A stretch of 64,000 nt of DNA from CAMAUF01 sp046152925 (lineage in GTDB: Bacteria; Chloroflexota; Dehalococcoidia; Tepidiformales; Tepidiformaceae): the NCBI GenBank assembly GCA_046152925.1, contig JBJXFX010000058.1, positions 72,913-136,912 of the forward strand. The letters run 5' to 3'. Below are positions 27,631-35,554 of this stretch, piece by piece; the stretch's first letter is position 1, and the number at the start of each line of letters is the position of its first letter. The notes under the pieces were generated by a model. The model ran no database searches and was not told where the DNA came from. It saw only the letters and a program-made list of their open reading frames with translations. Both the position numbers and the translations under genes were made by a program.

Positions 27631-28476
27631 GTGAGCGACTACGAGACCATCCTCTACCGCGCCGAAGAGAAGATCGCGCGGATCACCCTCAACCGCCCGG
27701 AGAAGCGCAACGCCCTCAGCTTCGGCCTCCGCCAAGAGCTGAAAGACGCGCTCTGGAAGGCGGAACGCGACGACGACGTCTCGATCATCCTGATCGACGC
27801 GAACGGCCTCTCGTTCTGCAGCGGCTACGACATCACGCCCGACATGTCGGGCCGCAACCCCCACACGGGCTGGGTTTCGCCCAAGCTCTTCGACGGCTGG
27901 ACGGACCAGTTCGCGCGAAGCTGCGTCCGCGACTGGCTCGTGATCTGGGACCTCCTCAAGCCCGTGGTCTGCCAGGTGCATGGCGCCTGCCTCGCCGGTG
28001 GGTCGGAGTTGATGTCCATGTGCGACATCGCCTTCGTCGCCGACGACGCACGGATCGGCTACCCCCCAATGCGCGCCCAAACCACGCCCGACACGCTCTA
28101 CTTCCCCTGGAAGCTGACGATGGCCCAAGCGAAGTACCTCCAGCTCACGGGCAACTCCGTCTCAGGGAAAGAGGCGGCCCGCATGGGCTGGGTTGCCAAG
28201 AGCTTCCCCGCCGAAGAGCTCAACGACCAGGTGATGAAGGAGCTCCGGGCGATGGCCACCATCGCCCCTGACTTGCTCTCCGCGAACAAGCAGTCGCTCA
28301 ACCAGACCTACGAGATCATGGGTTTCCGCACAGCGCTCCAGACCGGCTCCCAGTGGCACGCGTTGAGCGCGCAGATGCGCCCCAACGCCGGCGAGTTCAC
28401 GCGCATCTCCCGGGAAAAAGGCCTGAAGGCCGCCTTCAGTTGGCGCGACGACGCCTTCAAGGAGCTTGGCGGCTAG
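27631..28476 (+). CDS. Enoyl-CoA hydratase/isomerase family protein
   Basis: Crotonase-fold enzyme acting on acyl-CoA. Signature parts: ITLNRPEKRNALS, oxyanion-hole FCSGYDIT, and HGACLAGGSELMSMCDIAFVADDARIGYP. It keeps the first acid residue (Glu of GGSEL) but has Thr/Pro (TTPDTLYFPW) where typical hydratases place the second Glu, so another crotonase reaction such as isomerisation or decarboxylation is possible. 281 aa. GTG 27631 follows CGGAGCCCGCC. The gap after clpB (27547-27630) contains no clear terminator. Confidence 0.87.
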   Translation: MSDYETILYRAEEKIARITLNRPEKRNALSFGLRQELKDALWKAERDDDVSIILIDANGLSFCSGYDITPDMSGRNPHTGWVSPKLFDGWTDQFARSCVRDWLVIWDLLKPVVCQVHGACLAGGSELMSMCDIAFVADDARIGYPPMRAQTTPDTLYFPWKLTMAQAKYLQLTGNSVSGKEAARMGWVAKSFPAEELNDQVMKELRAMATIAPDLLSANKQSLNQTYEIMGFRTALQTGSQWHALSAQMRPNAGEFTRISREKGLKAAFSWRDDAFKELGG

Positions 28477-28485
28477 CGACGGCGG

Positions 28486-28908
28486 TTAGCCGGGCGGCAG
28501 GATGACGTACGTCCCGCTGCCCTGGCCAATGACACGGCCCTGCGCATCGAAAAGCTGCACGCTCGCGTGGCTCACGCTCCGGCCCCGGCGGACAACCTCG
28601 CTGCGCGCACGGATGACTGGCCCATCGAGCGCGCGGAGCCAGCGGAAGTCGGCCTGCGTCGTGATGATCCGCTCAGCGGGGTCGCACACCGTGCCGAGCG
28701 CACCGCCCATGGCGGAATCGGCGAGGAACAGCCAGACGCCGCCATGGACGATTCCATAGAGGTTGTTGGTCGCTGGCGAGGCTGTGAACGTGATTTCCGC
28801 CCAGCCCTCGCCCGCGCCAGAAAAGCGATAGCCGAGCGCCGCGAACAGCGGCGCCGCCGCCATCGCCGCCAGCGCTGGAAATCGCTCGTGGACGCTGTCG
28901 TCAGCCAT
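28486..28908 (-). CDS. PaaI-like hotdog-fold thioesterase
   Basis: Acyl-CoA thioesterase of the PaaI type, releasing CoA from aryl- or acyl-CoA. The hotdog signature NNLYGIVHGGVWLFLADSAMGGAL spans residues 48-70, with HGG and the acidic Asp of LADSAMG near the active site. It ends with the strand VIGQGSGTYVIL. 140 aa. It converges on the crotonase gene (9 bp apart) and is divergent from the acyl-CoA synthetase, suggesting a shared acyl-CoA theme, though the substrate is unknown. Confidence 0.87.
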   Translation of the reverse strand: MADDSVHERFPALAAMAAAPLFAALGYRFSGAGEGWAEITFTASPATNNLYGIVHGGVWLFLADSAMGGALGTVCDPAERIITTQADFRWLRALDGPVIRARSEVVRRGRSVSHASVQLFDAQGRVIGQGSGTYVILPPG

Positions 28909-28981
28909 GGCCCGGCATCGTACGGCAGCCCGCCTTGCCAGCCACTGGACGGTGGCGCGTCACGCGATAACGATTTGGCCC

Positions 28982-30445
28982 ATGGGGCGCATTCTTGACC
29001 TCGTGCGTGCTGCCGACCCCTCGGCCACGGCGCTCCTGGCTCCAGGCCGCCGCGCCGTGACCTACCGCGAGCTTGTCGAAACCGTGGAGCGTCTCGCGAC
29101 CGGCCTCGCCGACGCGGGCGTCGCCGGCCGGATCGCGCTCGCCCTGCCAAACGGGCCGGAGCTGGCCGCGCTCCTCCTCGCCGCCACCGAGTGCGGCTCC
29201 GCAGCCCCGCTCAACCCGAAGTTGCTCCCACAGGAAACCGGCGTGGCCGCCGGACAGCTCGGGGTTGGCGCGATGGTCGTGCCCGCCGGAGCCTCCTTCG
29301 CAGCTGGCGGCGTGCGCGTCTTTGAAGTCGCCGGAAGCTGGCCCGAAATCGCCCTTCTCGAAACAGCGCCGGGACCAGCCGCCCGCGCCGCGCTATCCGG
29401 CGACGAAGCGCTCGTCCTTCAGACATCCGGGACAACTGGGACGCCAAAGACGGTGCCGCTCAGCCACGGCCAACTCATCGCCTCAGCCCGGAACATCGCG
29501 GCCTCGCTCGCCGTCACGCCGGCCGACCGCACCCTTGCCCTGATGCCGCTCTTCCACATCCACGGGATCGTCGCGTCGCTCCTCGCGACGCTCGCCTCGG
29601 GCGGCTCGGTCGCATGCCCGCCGCCCTTCGACGCCTTTCGGGTCAGCGAATGGGTCGCGGAGCTCTCGCCGACCTGGTACTCCGCCGTCCCGACGGTGCA
29701 CCAGGCCATCCTCCAGCGCCGCGCGGTGGGGCCGTCGCATCGGCTTCGCTTCGTGCGCTCGTCGTCCGCGGCGATGCCCGACAGCGTCCGCGAAGGCGTC
29801 GAGGCGATGCTGGGCGTGCCGCTCGTCGAGGCGTACGGCATGACGGAGGCAGCCCACCAAATCGCCTGCAACCCGCTCCCGCCGGGTATCAGGAAGCCGG
29901 GGTCGGTCGGCCGCCCGACTGGCGTCGAAGTCCGCGTGGTCGACGAGAGTGGCGACGCCCAGCCCGGCGGGCGCGGCGAAGTCTGGCTCCGGGGTCCGAC
30001 GATCATCGACCGATACGACGCAGACGACGCCGTCAACGCCGCATCGTTCACGGAAGGCTGGCTCCGCACAGGCGACCAGGGCTACTTCGATCCGGATGGC
30101 TACCTCTTCCTCACCGGGCGCCTCAAAGAGCTGATCAACCGCGGCGGCGAAAAGATCTCGCCCTTCGAAGTCGAAGAAGCGCTGCTCAAGTGCCCCGGCG
30201 TCGCCGAGGCGGTCGCCTTCGCTTTGCCACACGCCTCCCTCGGCGAGGAGGTGGCCGCGGCCGTCGTCGCTGCCCCCGGGGCCAGTGTCGACGAGGCGAC
30301 GGTGCGGGCCTTCGCCCGGGCGACCCTTTCCGCCTTCAAAGTCCCGCGCCGCGTCGTCGTCGTCGATGCCATCCCGCTCGGGCCGACCGGGAAGCTGCAA
30401 CGTTCCGCGATGGCCGCCCTACTCGGGCTTGGGGGCAACGGGTAA
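28982..30445 (+). CDS. AMP-dependent acyl-CoA synthetase/ligase
   Basis: ANL-family enzyme activating a carboxylic acid to acyl-AMP and then acyl-CoA. Motifs in order: LQTSGTTGTPKTVPLSHGQ (AMP binding, near residue 145), YGMTEAAHQI, LRTGDQGYFDPDGYLFLTGRLKELINRGGEKISPFEVEE (hinge and C-domain), and the catalytic lysine in GPTGKLQRS. At 487 aa it is compact, and its motifs recall the oxalate-CoA ligase/fatty-acid CoA ligase branch. ATG 28982 is used. Its TAA overlaps the ATG of the acyltransferase that follows (TAATG), implying functional linkage. Confidence 0.88.
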   Translation: MGRILDLVRAADPSATALLAPGRRAVTYRELVETVERLATGLADAGVAGRIALALPNGPELAALLLAATECGSAAPLNPKLLPQETGVAAGQLGVGAMVVPAGASFAAGGVRVFEVAGSWPEIALLETAPGPAARAALSGDEALVLQTSGTTGTPKTVPLSHGQLIASARNIAASLAVTPADRTLALMPLFHIHGIVASLLATLASGGSVACPPPFDAFRVSEWVAELSPTWYSAVPTVHQAILQRRAVGPSHRLRFVRSSSAAMPDSVREGVEAMLGVPLVEAYGMTEAAHQIACNPLPPGIRKPGSVGRPTGVEVRVVDESGDAQPGGRGEVWLRGPTIIDRYDADDAVNAASFTEGWLRTGDQGYFDPDGYLFLTGRLKELINRGGEKISPFEVEEALLKCPGVAEAVAFALPHASLGEEVAAAVVAAPGASVDEATVRAFARATLSAFKVPRRVVVVDAIPLGPTGKLQRSAMAALLGLGGNG

Positions 30446-31362
30446 TGCCGACTCGCCGGGATGCCGTCACGCTCATCCGGGCTGCCGAGTCGGTCGCGGA
30501 AGGCTTTGCACTCGCCTGGCTTCCTGAACGCTGGTGGGCGCCCGCGGTCCGCGCACGCATCGCCTGGCCAGCCCGTCTGCGCGGACGCGAGCGCCCGCCG
30601 GTCGCGGTCACCCGCGAGCTGGACTCCTGGCCGGGCCTGACGATCGCGGAGAAACGCTGGGCCGACCGCCGCTTGGAACACCTTCCCTCGCTCCGGGCCT
30701 ACCGCCCTGGAGGATGGCGGCCACCGATCGACGCCGCCGGCCTTGAACACCTCGACAACGCACTTCGGGAAGGACGCGGGGCCGTGCTCTGGGTACCCAT
30801 GTTCCACTGCAGCACGTGGGTCGCGAAAGACGCCCTCCACCGCCGCGGCTACCAGGTCTCACATCTCAGCAACGCCGGACACGGGCTTGGGCAAGGCTGG
30901 CCATACAAGCGCTGGTTCAACCGCCTCCGCACGCGCCAGGAAGAACGCAACCTCCGCGAGCGCGTCACCTTCTCCGGCAGCCCGGTCAACGCCGTCCGCG
31001 CCATCCGCAAGCGCCTCGACCACGGCGGACTCGTCAGCATCACCCTGCGCCAATCGGCGACAACGGTGGTCACGTTGCCGTTCTACGACCGGACGTTCTC
31101 GGTCCCGCTCGGGCCGATCCGGATCGCGGCTGGCGCGCGGGCGCCGCTTCTCGCACTGATGGCCGTCCGCAAGCCCGATGGCCGCTACGCTGTCACCGTC
31201 GAGCCCGACCTGCTGACGGCGCCCGGCGGCAGCCGTCGCTCGCCGGAGGAAGCGGCCGCAGCGCTCGTGGCCTTGCTCACGGACTACTGTTCGCGGTACC
31301 CAGGCCAACTCGGCGGCCTGTTTAATCCAGAGGCGCTGTTACAAAGAGAGCCTCCGCCGTAG
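30445..31362 (+). CDS. Putative LpxL-like lysophospholipid acyltransferase
   Basis: Similar to the LpxL/HtrB-type acyltransferases that move an acyl chain to a lipid at the membrane. Support: the helical N-terminus with RRLEHLPSLRAYRP, the block GAVLWVPMFHCSTWVAKDALHRRGY where the family has its H-x4-D/E active site (here the acid is further away), RERVTFSGSPVNAVRAIRKRLDHGGLVSITLRQS, and VPLGPIRIAAGARAPLLALMA, equivalent to the 'G-P..lA.. gap' region. 305 aa. No clear N-terminal membrane anchor. Coupled to the acyl-CoA synthetase. Identification is by pattern, not close identity. Confidence 0.6.
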   Translation: MPTRRDAVTLIRAAESVAEGFALAWLPERWWAPAVRARIAWPARLRGRERPPVAVTRELDSWPGLTIAEKRWADRRLEHLPSLRAYRPGGWRPPIDAAGLEHLDNALREGRGAVLWVPMFHCSTWVAKDALHRRGYQVSHLSNAGHGLGQGWPYKRWFNRLRTRQEERNLRERVTFSGSPVNAVRAIRKRLDHGGLVSITLRQSATTVVTLPFYDRTFSVPLGPIRIAAGARAPLLALMAVRKPDGRYAVTVEPDLLTAPGGSRRSPEEAAAALVALLTDYCSRYPGQLGGLFNPEALLQREPPP

Positions 31363-31371
31363 CCTGCCGCC

Positions 31372-31905
31372 ATGGACAACCCGAAGATCTTGAGCACGAC
31401 GACCGTCTACCGTGGCCGCCTCTTCGACATCGAGCTCACCGAGATGGAGATGCCGAATGGTGCGCGGACCGCGCGCGAGGGGCTGATCCACCCGGGCGCC
31501 GTCGCGATGGTGCCGGTCGACGGAGATGGCCGCCTCTTGTTGGTGACGCAATATCGCCACGCGGCCGGGCGCCGGCTGCTCGAAATCCCCGCGGGGACGC
31601 TGGAAAAGGGTGAGCCGCCCCTCGACGCGGCGATCCGCGAACTCCAGGAAGAAGTCGGCATGTACCCCGGCAGGATAGAGCCCATTGGCGGCATCTACGT
31701 CGCCCCGGGATACACCAGCGAGTACATCCACCTCTACGTCTGCACCGAGCTTCGTGCCAATAAGCTCGAGGGCGACCACGACGAGGACATCGAAGTCGAA
31801 CGCCTCACGCCCGCCGAAGCGCTCGCCGCCATCGAAGCCGGCCGCATCTGCGACGCAAAGTCGGTCTGCGGCATCCTTCGATGGATGCGTTTATTGAATC
31901 GATAG
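31372..31905 (+). CDS. NUDIX hydrolase (ADP-ribose pyrophosphatase-like)
   Basis: Mg-dependent NUDIX enzyme, probably cleaving ADP-ribose or a similar nucleotide sugar. The NUDIX box GTLEKGEPPLDAAIRELQEEVGM has the full G-x5-E-x7-REUXEEXGU pattern, preceded by AMVPVDGDGRLLLVTQYRHAAGRRLLEIPAG, the ADPRase-specific E-I-P-A-G. Pro positions 15-16 residues after the box (GGIYVAPGYTSE) also fit ADPRase. 177 aa. ATG 31372 is 10 bp after the acyltransferase stop. Confidence 0.88.
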   Translation: MDNPKILSTTTVYRGRLFDIELTEMEMPNGARTAREGLIHPGAVAMVPVDGDGRLLLVTQYRHAAGRRLLEIPAGTLEKGEPPLDAAIRELQEEVGMYPGRIEPIGGIYVAPGYTSEYIHLYVCTELRANKLEGDHDEDIEVERLTPAEALAAIEAGRICDAKSVCGILRWMRLLNR

Positions 31906-31948
31906 ACACGGCCACGTTCTATACCACCGATGGATGACACTTGATTGC

Positions 31949-31964
31949 CGGGCCTTTCGGCCCG
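31949..31964 (+). terminator. Hairpin between NUDIX and sdhC
   Basis: CGGGCC (31949-31954), TTTC loop, GGCCCG (31959-31964). Perfect 6-bp stem, without a T tract. It could be a weak terminator of the NUDIX operon before the sdh operon. Confidence 0.4.
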
Positions 31965-32021
31965 ACGTAGCATTCGCTCCGCGCAGCTGGAGGCGTGCTT
32001 TCGGCTGGCGTGGAGGGGGAC

Positions 32022-32765
32022 ATGGTCACACGGCCGGCTTCGGCCAAGGTCGCCGCGCAGCCCATTCGGAGCGCCCGGCGGCCACGGTTCTGGATCCTCG
32101 AGTTCTATGGCACGGCGATTGGCAAGAAGGCCGTCATGGCTCTCACCGGCATCGTCGGCATGGGCTTCGTGCTCATGCACATGCTCGGCAACCTGAAAAT
32201 CTACCTTGGCGAGAGCGACTTCAACCACTACGCAGAGTACTTGCGCGAGATCGGCGAGCCAATCCTCCCCCACACTGGGCTCCTGTGGATCCTCCGTGGA
32301 CTGCTCATCCTCGCGGTCCTCGTCCACATCCACGCAGCCGTCACCCTCACGATGCTCAACCGCAAAGCCCGGCCTACCGGCTACAAGGGCGGTCGGCGCT
32401 ACGAAGCCGCGAACTACGCCTCGCGCAGCATGCGGATCACGGGCATCCTGCTGGTCGCCTTCATCCTCTTCCACCTGTTCGACCTCACCTGGGGGCCGGC
32501 CAACCCCGACTTCGAACGCGGCGAGGCCTTCAACAACGTCACCGAAAGCCTCGAACGATGGTGGGTCGCGATCCTCTACATCGCGGGCAACCTGGCGCTC
32601 GGCTTCCACCTCCTCCACGGCGTCTGGAGCCTGTTCCAGTCGCTTGGCTGGAACAGCCAGCGCTTCAAGCCGTGGCGACGCGCCTTCGCAGCCGGGTTCA
32701 CCGTCCTGGTGGTCGGCTTCAACATTTCATTCCCCATCGCGATCATCACAGGCGCAGTGGGCTAA
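32022..32765 (+). CDS. sdhC: Succinate dehydrogenase cytochrome b subunit (B-type)
   Basis: Membrane anchor of complex II that binds heme and quinone. Five helices are visible (around KKAVMALTGIVGMGFVLMHML, LLWILRGLLILAVLVHIHAAV, RITGILLVAFILFHLFDLTW, WWVAILYIAGNLALGFHLLHG and FAAGFTVLVVGFNISFPIAI). Histidines in helices 1-4 are in place for two hemes, the single-subunit b558 type found in Bacillus, Bacteroidetes and relatives, so no sdhD is expected. ATG 32022 follows GGAGGGGGAC; the ORF start at 31995 is less likely. First gene of sdhCAB. Confidence 0.9.
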   Translation: MVTRPASAKVAAQPIRSARRPRFWILEFYGTAIGKKAVMALTGIVGMGFVLMHMLGNLKIYLGESDFNHYAEYLREIGEPILPHTGLLWILRGLLILAVLVHIHAAVTLTMLNRKARPTGYKGGRRYEAANYASRSMRITGILLVAFILFHLFDLTWGPANPDFERGEAFNNVTESLERWWVAILYIAGNLALGFHLLHGVWSLFQSLGWNSQRFKPWRRAFAAGFTVLVVGFNISFPIAIITGAVG

Positions 32766-32777
32766 GGGGGCGGAACG

Positions 32778-34697
32778 ATGGTTAAGCTCGAATCGAAAGC
32801 CCCAGCAGGTCCGATCGCGGACAAGTGGAGCAGCCACAAGTTCGATATGAAGCTTGTCGCGCCCCAGAACCGCCGGAAGTTCGACATCATCGTCGTCGGC
32901 TCGGGGCTGGCGGGCGCCTCGGCCGCCGCCACACTCGGCGAGATGGGCTACAACGTCAAAGTCTTCTGCTTCCAAGATTCCGCACGGCGAGCGCACTCTA
33001 TCGCGGCCCAGGGCGGCATCAACGCGGCGAAGAACTACAAGAACGACGGCGACAGCGTCCAGCGTCTCTTCTACGACACCATCAAGGGCGGCGACTACCG
33101 CGCCCGCGAAGCGAACGTCTACCGCCTCGCCGAAATCAGCCGCCAAATCATCGACCAGTGCGTCGCCCAGGGCGTGCCCTTCGCCCGCGACTACGGCGGA
33201 TTGCTCGACAACCGCTCGTTCGGCGGCGCCCAGGTCTCCCGCACCTTCTACGCCCGCGGCCAGACCGGTCAGCAGCTCGAACTCGGCGCCTACCAGGCGC
33301 TCATGCGCCAAGTCGAGCTCGACCAGGTCCAATACTTCTCGCGCCACGAGATGCTCGATGTCGTCGTCCACGAAGGGCGTGCGGCAGGCATCATCGTCCG
33401 CGACCTGATCGATGGCACGATCACGCGCCATTCCGCCCACGCCGTCGTGCTTGCGACGGGTGGGTACAACAACGCCTTCTACCTCTCCACCGGCGCCAAG
33501 GGCTGCAACGTCAGCGCGATTTGGCGGGCGCACAAAAAGGGCGCCTACTTCGCCAACCCCTGCTACACGCAGATCCACCCGACCTGCATCCCCGTGAGCG
33601 GCGACCACCAGTCCAAGCTCACCCTGATGAGCGAGTCGCTCCGGAACGACGGCCGCGTCTGGGCCCCGAAAGACAAGGACGACCGCCGCGCACCGAACAC
33701 CATCCCCGAAGCGGAGCGCGACTACTTCCTCGAACGGCGCTATCCGTCGTTTGGAAACCTGGTGCCGCGCGACGTCGCCTCCCGCGCCGCTAAGGTCGTC
33801 GTCGATGAAGGCGGCGGCGTCGGCGAACTCAAGAACGGCGTCTACCTCGACTTCAAAGATGTCATCCAGCGCCTCGGCCGGACCGTCGTCGAACAGCGCT
33901 ACGGCAACCTTTTCGATATGTACGACAACATCACCGGCGAAAGCCCGTATGAAGTCCCGATGCGCATCTACCCAGCGGTCCACTACACCATGGGCGGCCT
34001 CTGGGTGGACTACAACTTGATGAGCAATCTGCCCGGCCTGTTCGTAATCGGCGAAGCGAACTTTTCCGACCACGGAGCGAACCGGCTCGGGGCGAGCGCG
34101 CTCATGCAGGGCTTGGCCGACGGCTACTTCGTCCTCCCCGCTACCATCGCTGGCGAGCTGGCGAACCACCTCAACACCAAACCCCTCGCGACCGACCACG
34201 CTGCCTTCGCCGAAGCCGAGAAGGGCGTGCGCGACCAAATCTCCCGGCTCCTCAGCGTCAACGGCCGCCATTCGCCCGATTGGTTCCACCGCAAGCTCGG
34301 CAAGATCCTCTGGGAAAAGTGCGGCATGGCGCGAAGCGCTGAGGGCCTCAAGGAAGCGCGAGCGGAACTCGGCGCGCTGCGCGACGAGTTCTGGCGCGAC
34401 GTCAAAGTGCTCGGCAACAACGAGTCCCTCAACCAGTCGCTGGAGCGCGCGGGCCGCGTGGCCGACTTCTTCGAGCTCGGCGAGCTGATGTGCCAGGACG
34501 CCCTGGACCGCGAGGAGTCCTGCGGCGGCCACTTCCGCGAGGAGCACCAGACCGCCGACGGCGAAGCGAAACGCAACGACGACGACTTCGCCTACGTCGG
34601 CGCTTGGGCCTACCAAGGCGAAGGCCGCCTCGCCGAGCTCCACAAAGAGCAGCTCGACTTCGAATTCGTCCACCTCGCCACCCGGAGCTACAAATAA
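32778..34697 (+). CDS. sdhA: Succinate dehydrogenase/fumarate reductase flavoprotein
   Basis: Catalytic subunit with covalent FAD, interconverting succinate and fumarate. FAD-binding GSGLAGASAAATLGEMGYNVKVF near residue 40, the covalent-FAD histidine in RRAHSIAAQGGINAAKNY, and dicarboxylate-binding HPTCIP and the conserved Arg/His region (HYTMGGLWVDYN) are all present. Length 639 aa and the KNYKNDGDS insertion match the B-type (non-classical) branch, consistent with the single cytochrome subunit. It starts 12 bp after sdhC with SD GGGGCGGAACG, and its TAA overlaps the sdhB ATG. Confidence 0.95.
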   Translation: MVKLESKAPAGPIADKWSSHKFDMKLVAPQNRRKFDIIVVGSGLAGASAAATLGEMGYNVKVFCFQDSARRAHSIAAQGGINAAKNYKNDGDSVQRLFYDTIKGGDYRAREANVYRLAEISRQIIDQCVAQGVPFARDYGGLLDNRSFGGAQVSRTFYARGQTGQQLELGAYQALMRQVELDQVQYFSRHEMLDVVVHEGRAAGIIVRDLIDGTITRHSAHAVVLATGGYNNAFYLSTGAKGCNVSAIWRAHKKGAYFANPCYTQIHPTCIPVSGDHQSKLTLMSESLRNDGRVWAPKDKDDRRAPNTIPEAERDYFLERRYPSFGNLVPRDVASRAAKVVVDEGGGVGELKNGVYLDFKDVIQRLGRTVVEQRYGNLFDMYDNITGESPYEVPMRIYPAVHYTMGGLWVDYNLMSNLPGLFVIGEANFSDHGANRLGASALMQGLADGYFVLPATIAGELANHLNTKPLATDHAAFAEAEKGVRDQISRLLSVNGRHSPDWFHRKLGKILWEKCGMARSAEGLKEARAELGALRDEFWRDVKVLGNNESLNQSLERAGRVADFFELGELMCQDALDREESCGGHFREEHQTADGEAKRNDDDFAYVGAWAYQGEGRLAELHKEQLDFEFVHLATRSYK

Positions 34698-35479
34698 TGG
34701 ACCTCGTACTTCGTGTTTGGCGCCAGGCCGGACCCAACGCCGCGGGCGACTTCGAAACCTACCCTGCACAGGGCATCAGCGAGGACATGTCGTTCCTCGA
34801 AATGCTCGATGTGATCAACGAGCGCCTGATCGAGGATGGCAAGGAGCCGATCGCCTTCGACTCAGACTGCCGCGAAGGCATCTGCGGGACCTGCGGCGTC
34901 GTGATCAACGGGCGGCCCCACGGCCCGAAGAAGCTGACAACCACCTGTCAGCTCCACATGCGCAACTTCAAGCACGGCGACACGATTACCGTGGAGCCAT
35001 GGCGCGCCGCCGCCTTCCCGGTCCTGCGTGACCTGGTGGTCGACCGCACGCCGTTCGACCGGATCATTCAAGCTGGCGGCTGGATCTCGGCCCCGACGGG
35101 CTCCGCCCAGGAAGCGAACCTCACGCCCGTGCCCAAAGCCTCGGCCGATATGGCGTTCGACGCGGCAGCCTGCATCGGCTGCGGCGCCTGCGTCGCGGCC
35201 TGCCCGAACGGCGCCGGCCAGCTCTTCACGGCGGCCAAGGTCGGCCACCTGAACCTCATGCCCCAGGGCCAACCGGAGCGCTGGAGCCGCGTCAACGCCA
35301 TGGTCGAGCGCATGGAAGACTACTTCGGCAGCTGCACGAACCACGGCGAATGCGAGCAAGCCTGCCCCAAGGGCATCTCCATCGACTTCATTGCCGCGAT
35401 GAACCGGGACTTCCTCAAAGCGAAGTTCAAGGATCGCCGCCGCCTCCTCCGTGCGGCTGACGTGGCCCGCGAGGAATAA
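34697..35479 (+). CDS. sdhB: Succinate dehydrogenase iron-sulfur subunit
   Basis: Electron-transfer subunit of complex II. The N-terminal ferredoxin domain carries the 2Fe-2S motif SDCREGICGTCG plus a later Cys (TTTCQLH). The C-terminal domain has CIGCGACVAACPNGA and CTNHGECEQACPKGI, supplying the 4Fe-4S and 3Fe-4S clusters. 260 aa. TAATG overlap with sdhA at 34695-34699. Together sdhCAB gives a full complex II of the B type, which uses menaquinone in many organisms. Confidence 0.95.
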   Translation: MDLVLRVWRQAGPNAAGDFETYPAQGISEDMSFLEMLDVINERLIEDGKEPIAFDSDCREGICGTCGVVINGRPHGPKKLTTTCQLHMRNFKHGDTITVEPWRAAAFPVLRDLVVDRTPFDRIIQAGGWISAPTGSAQEANLTPVPKASADMAFDAAACIGCGACVAACPNGAGQLFTAAKVGHLNLMPQGQPERWSRVNAMVERMEDYFGSCTNHGECEQACPKGISIDFIAAMNRDFLKAKFKDRRRLLRAADVAREE

Positions 35480-35554
35480 CCCCGCGAGATCGCGTCGAGA
35501 AATCCACAACCCCTCCCTCCGCGAACAGCATCCACCGGCCGATTACTCTCTGTA

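Noticed and set aside
32727..34769. 680-residue minus-strand ORF over sdhA
   Set aside because: Antisense shadow; sdhA has FAD and substrate motifs and is in a proper sdhCAB operon.
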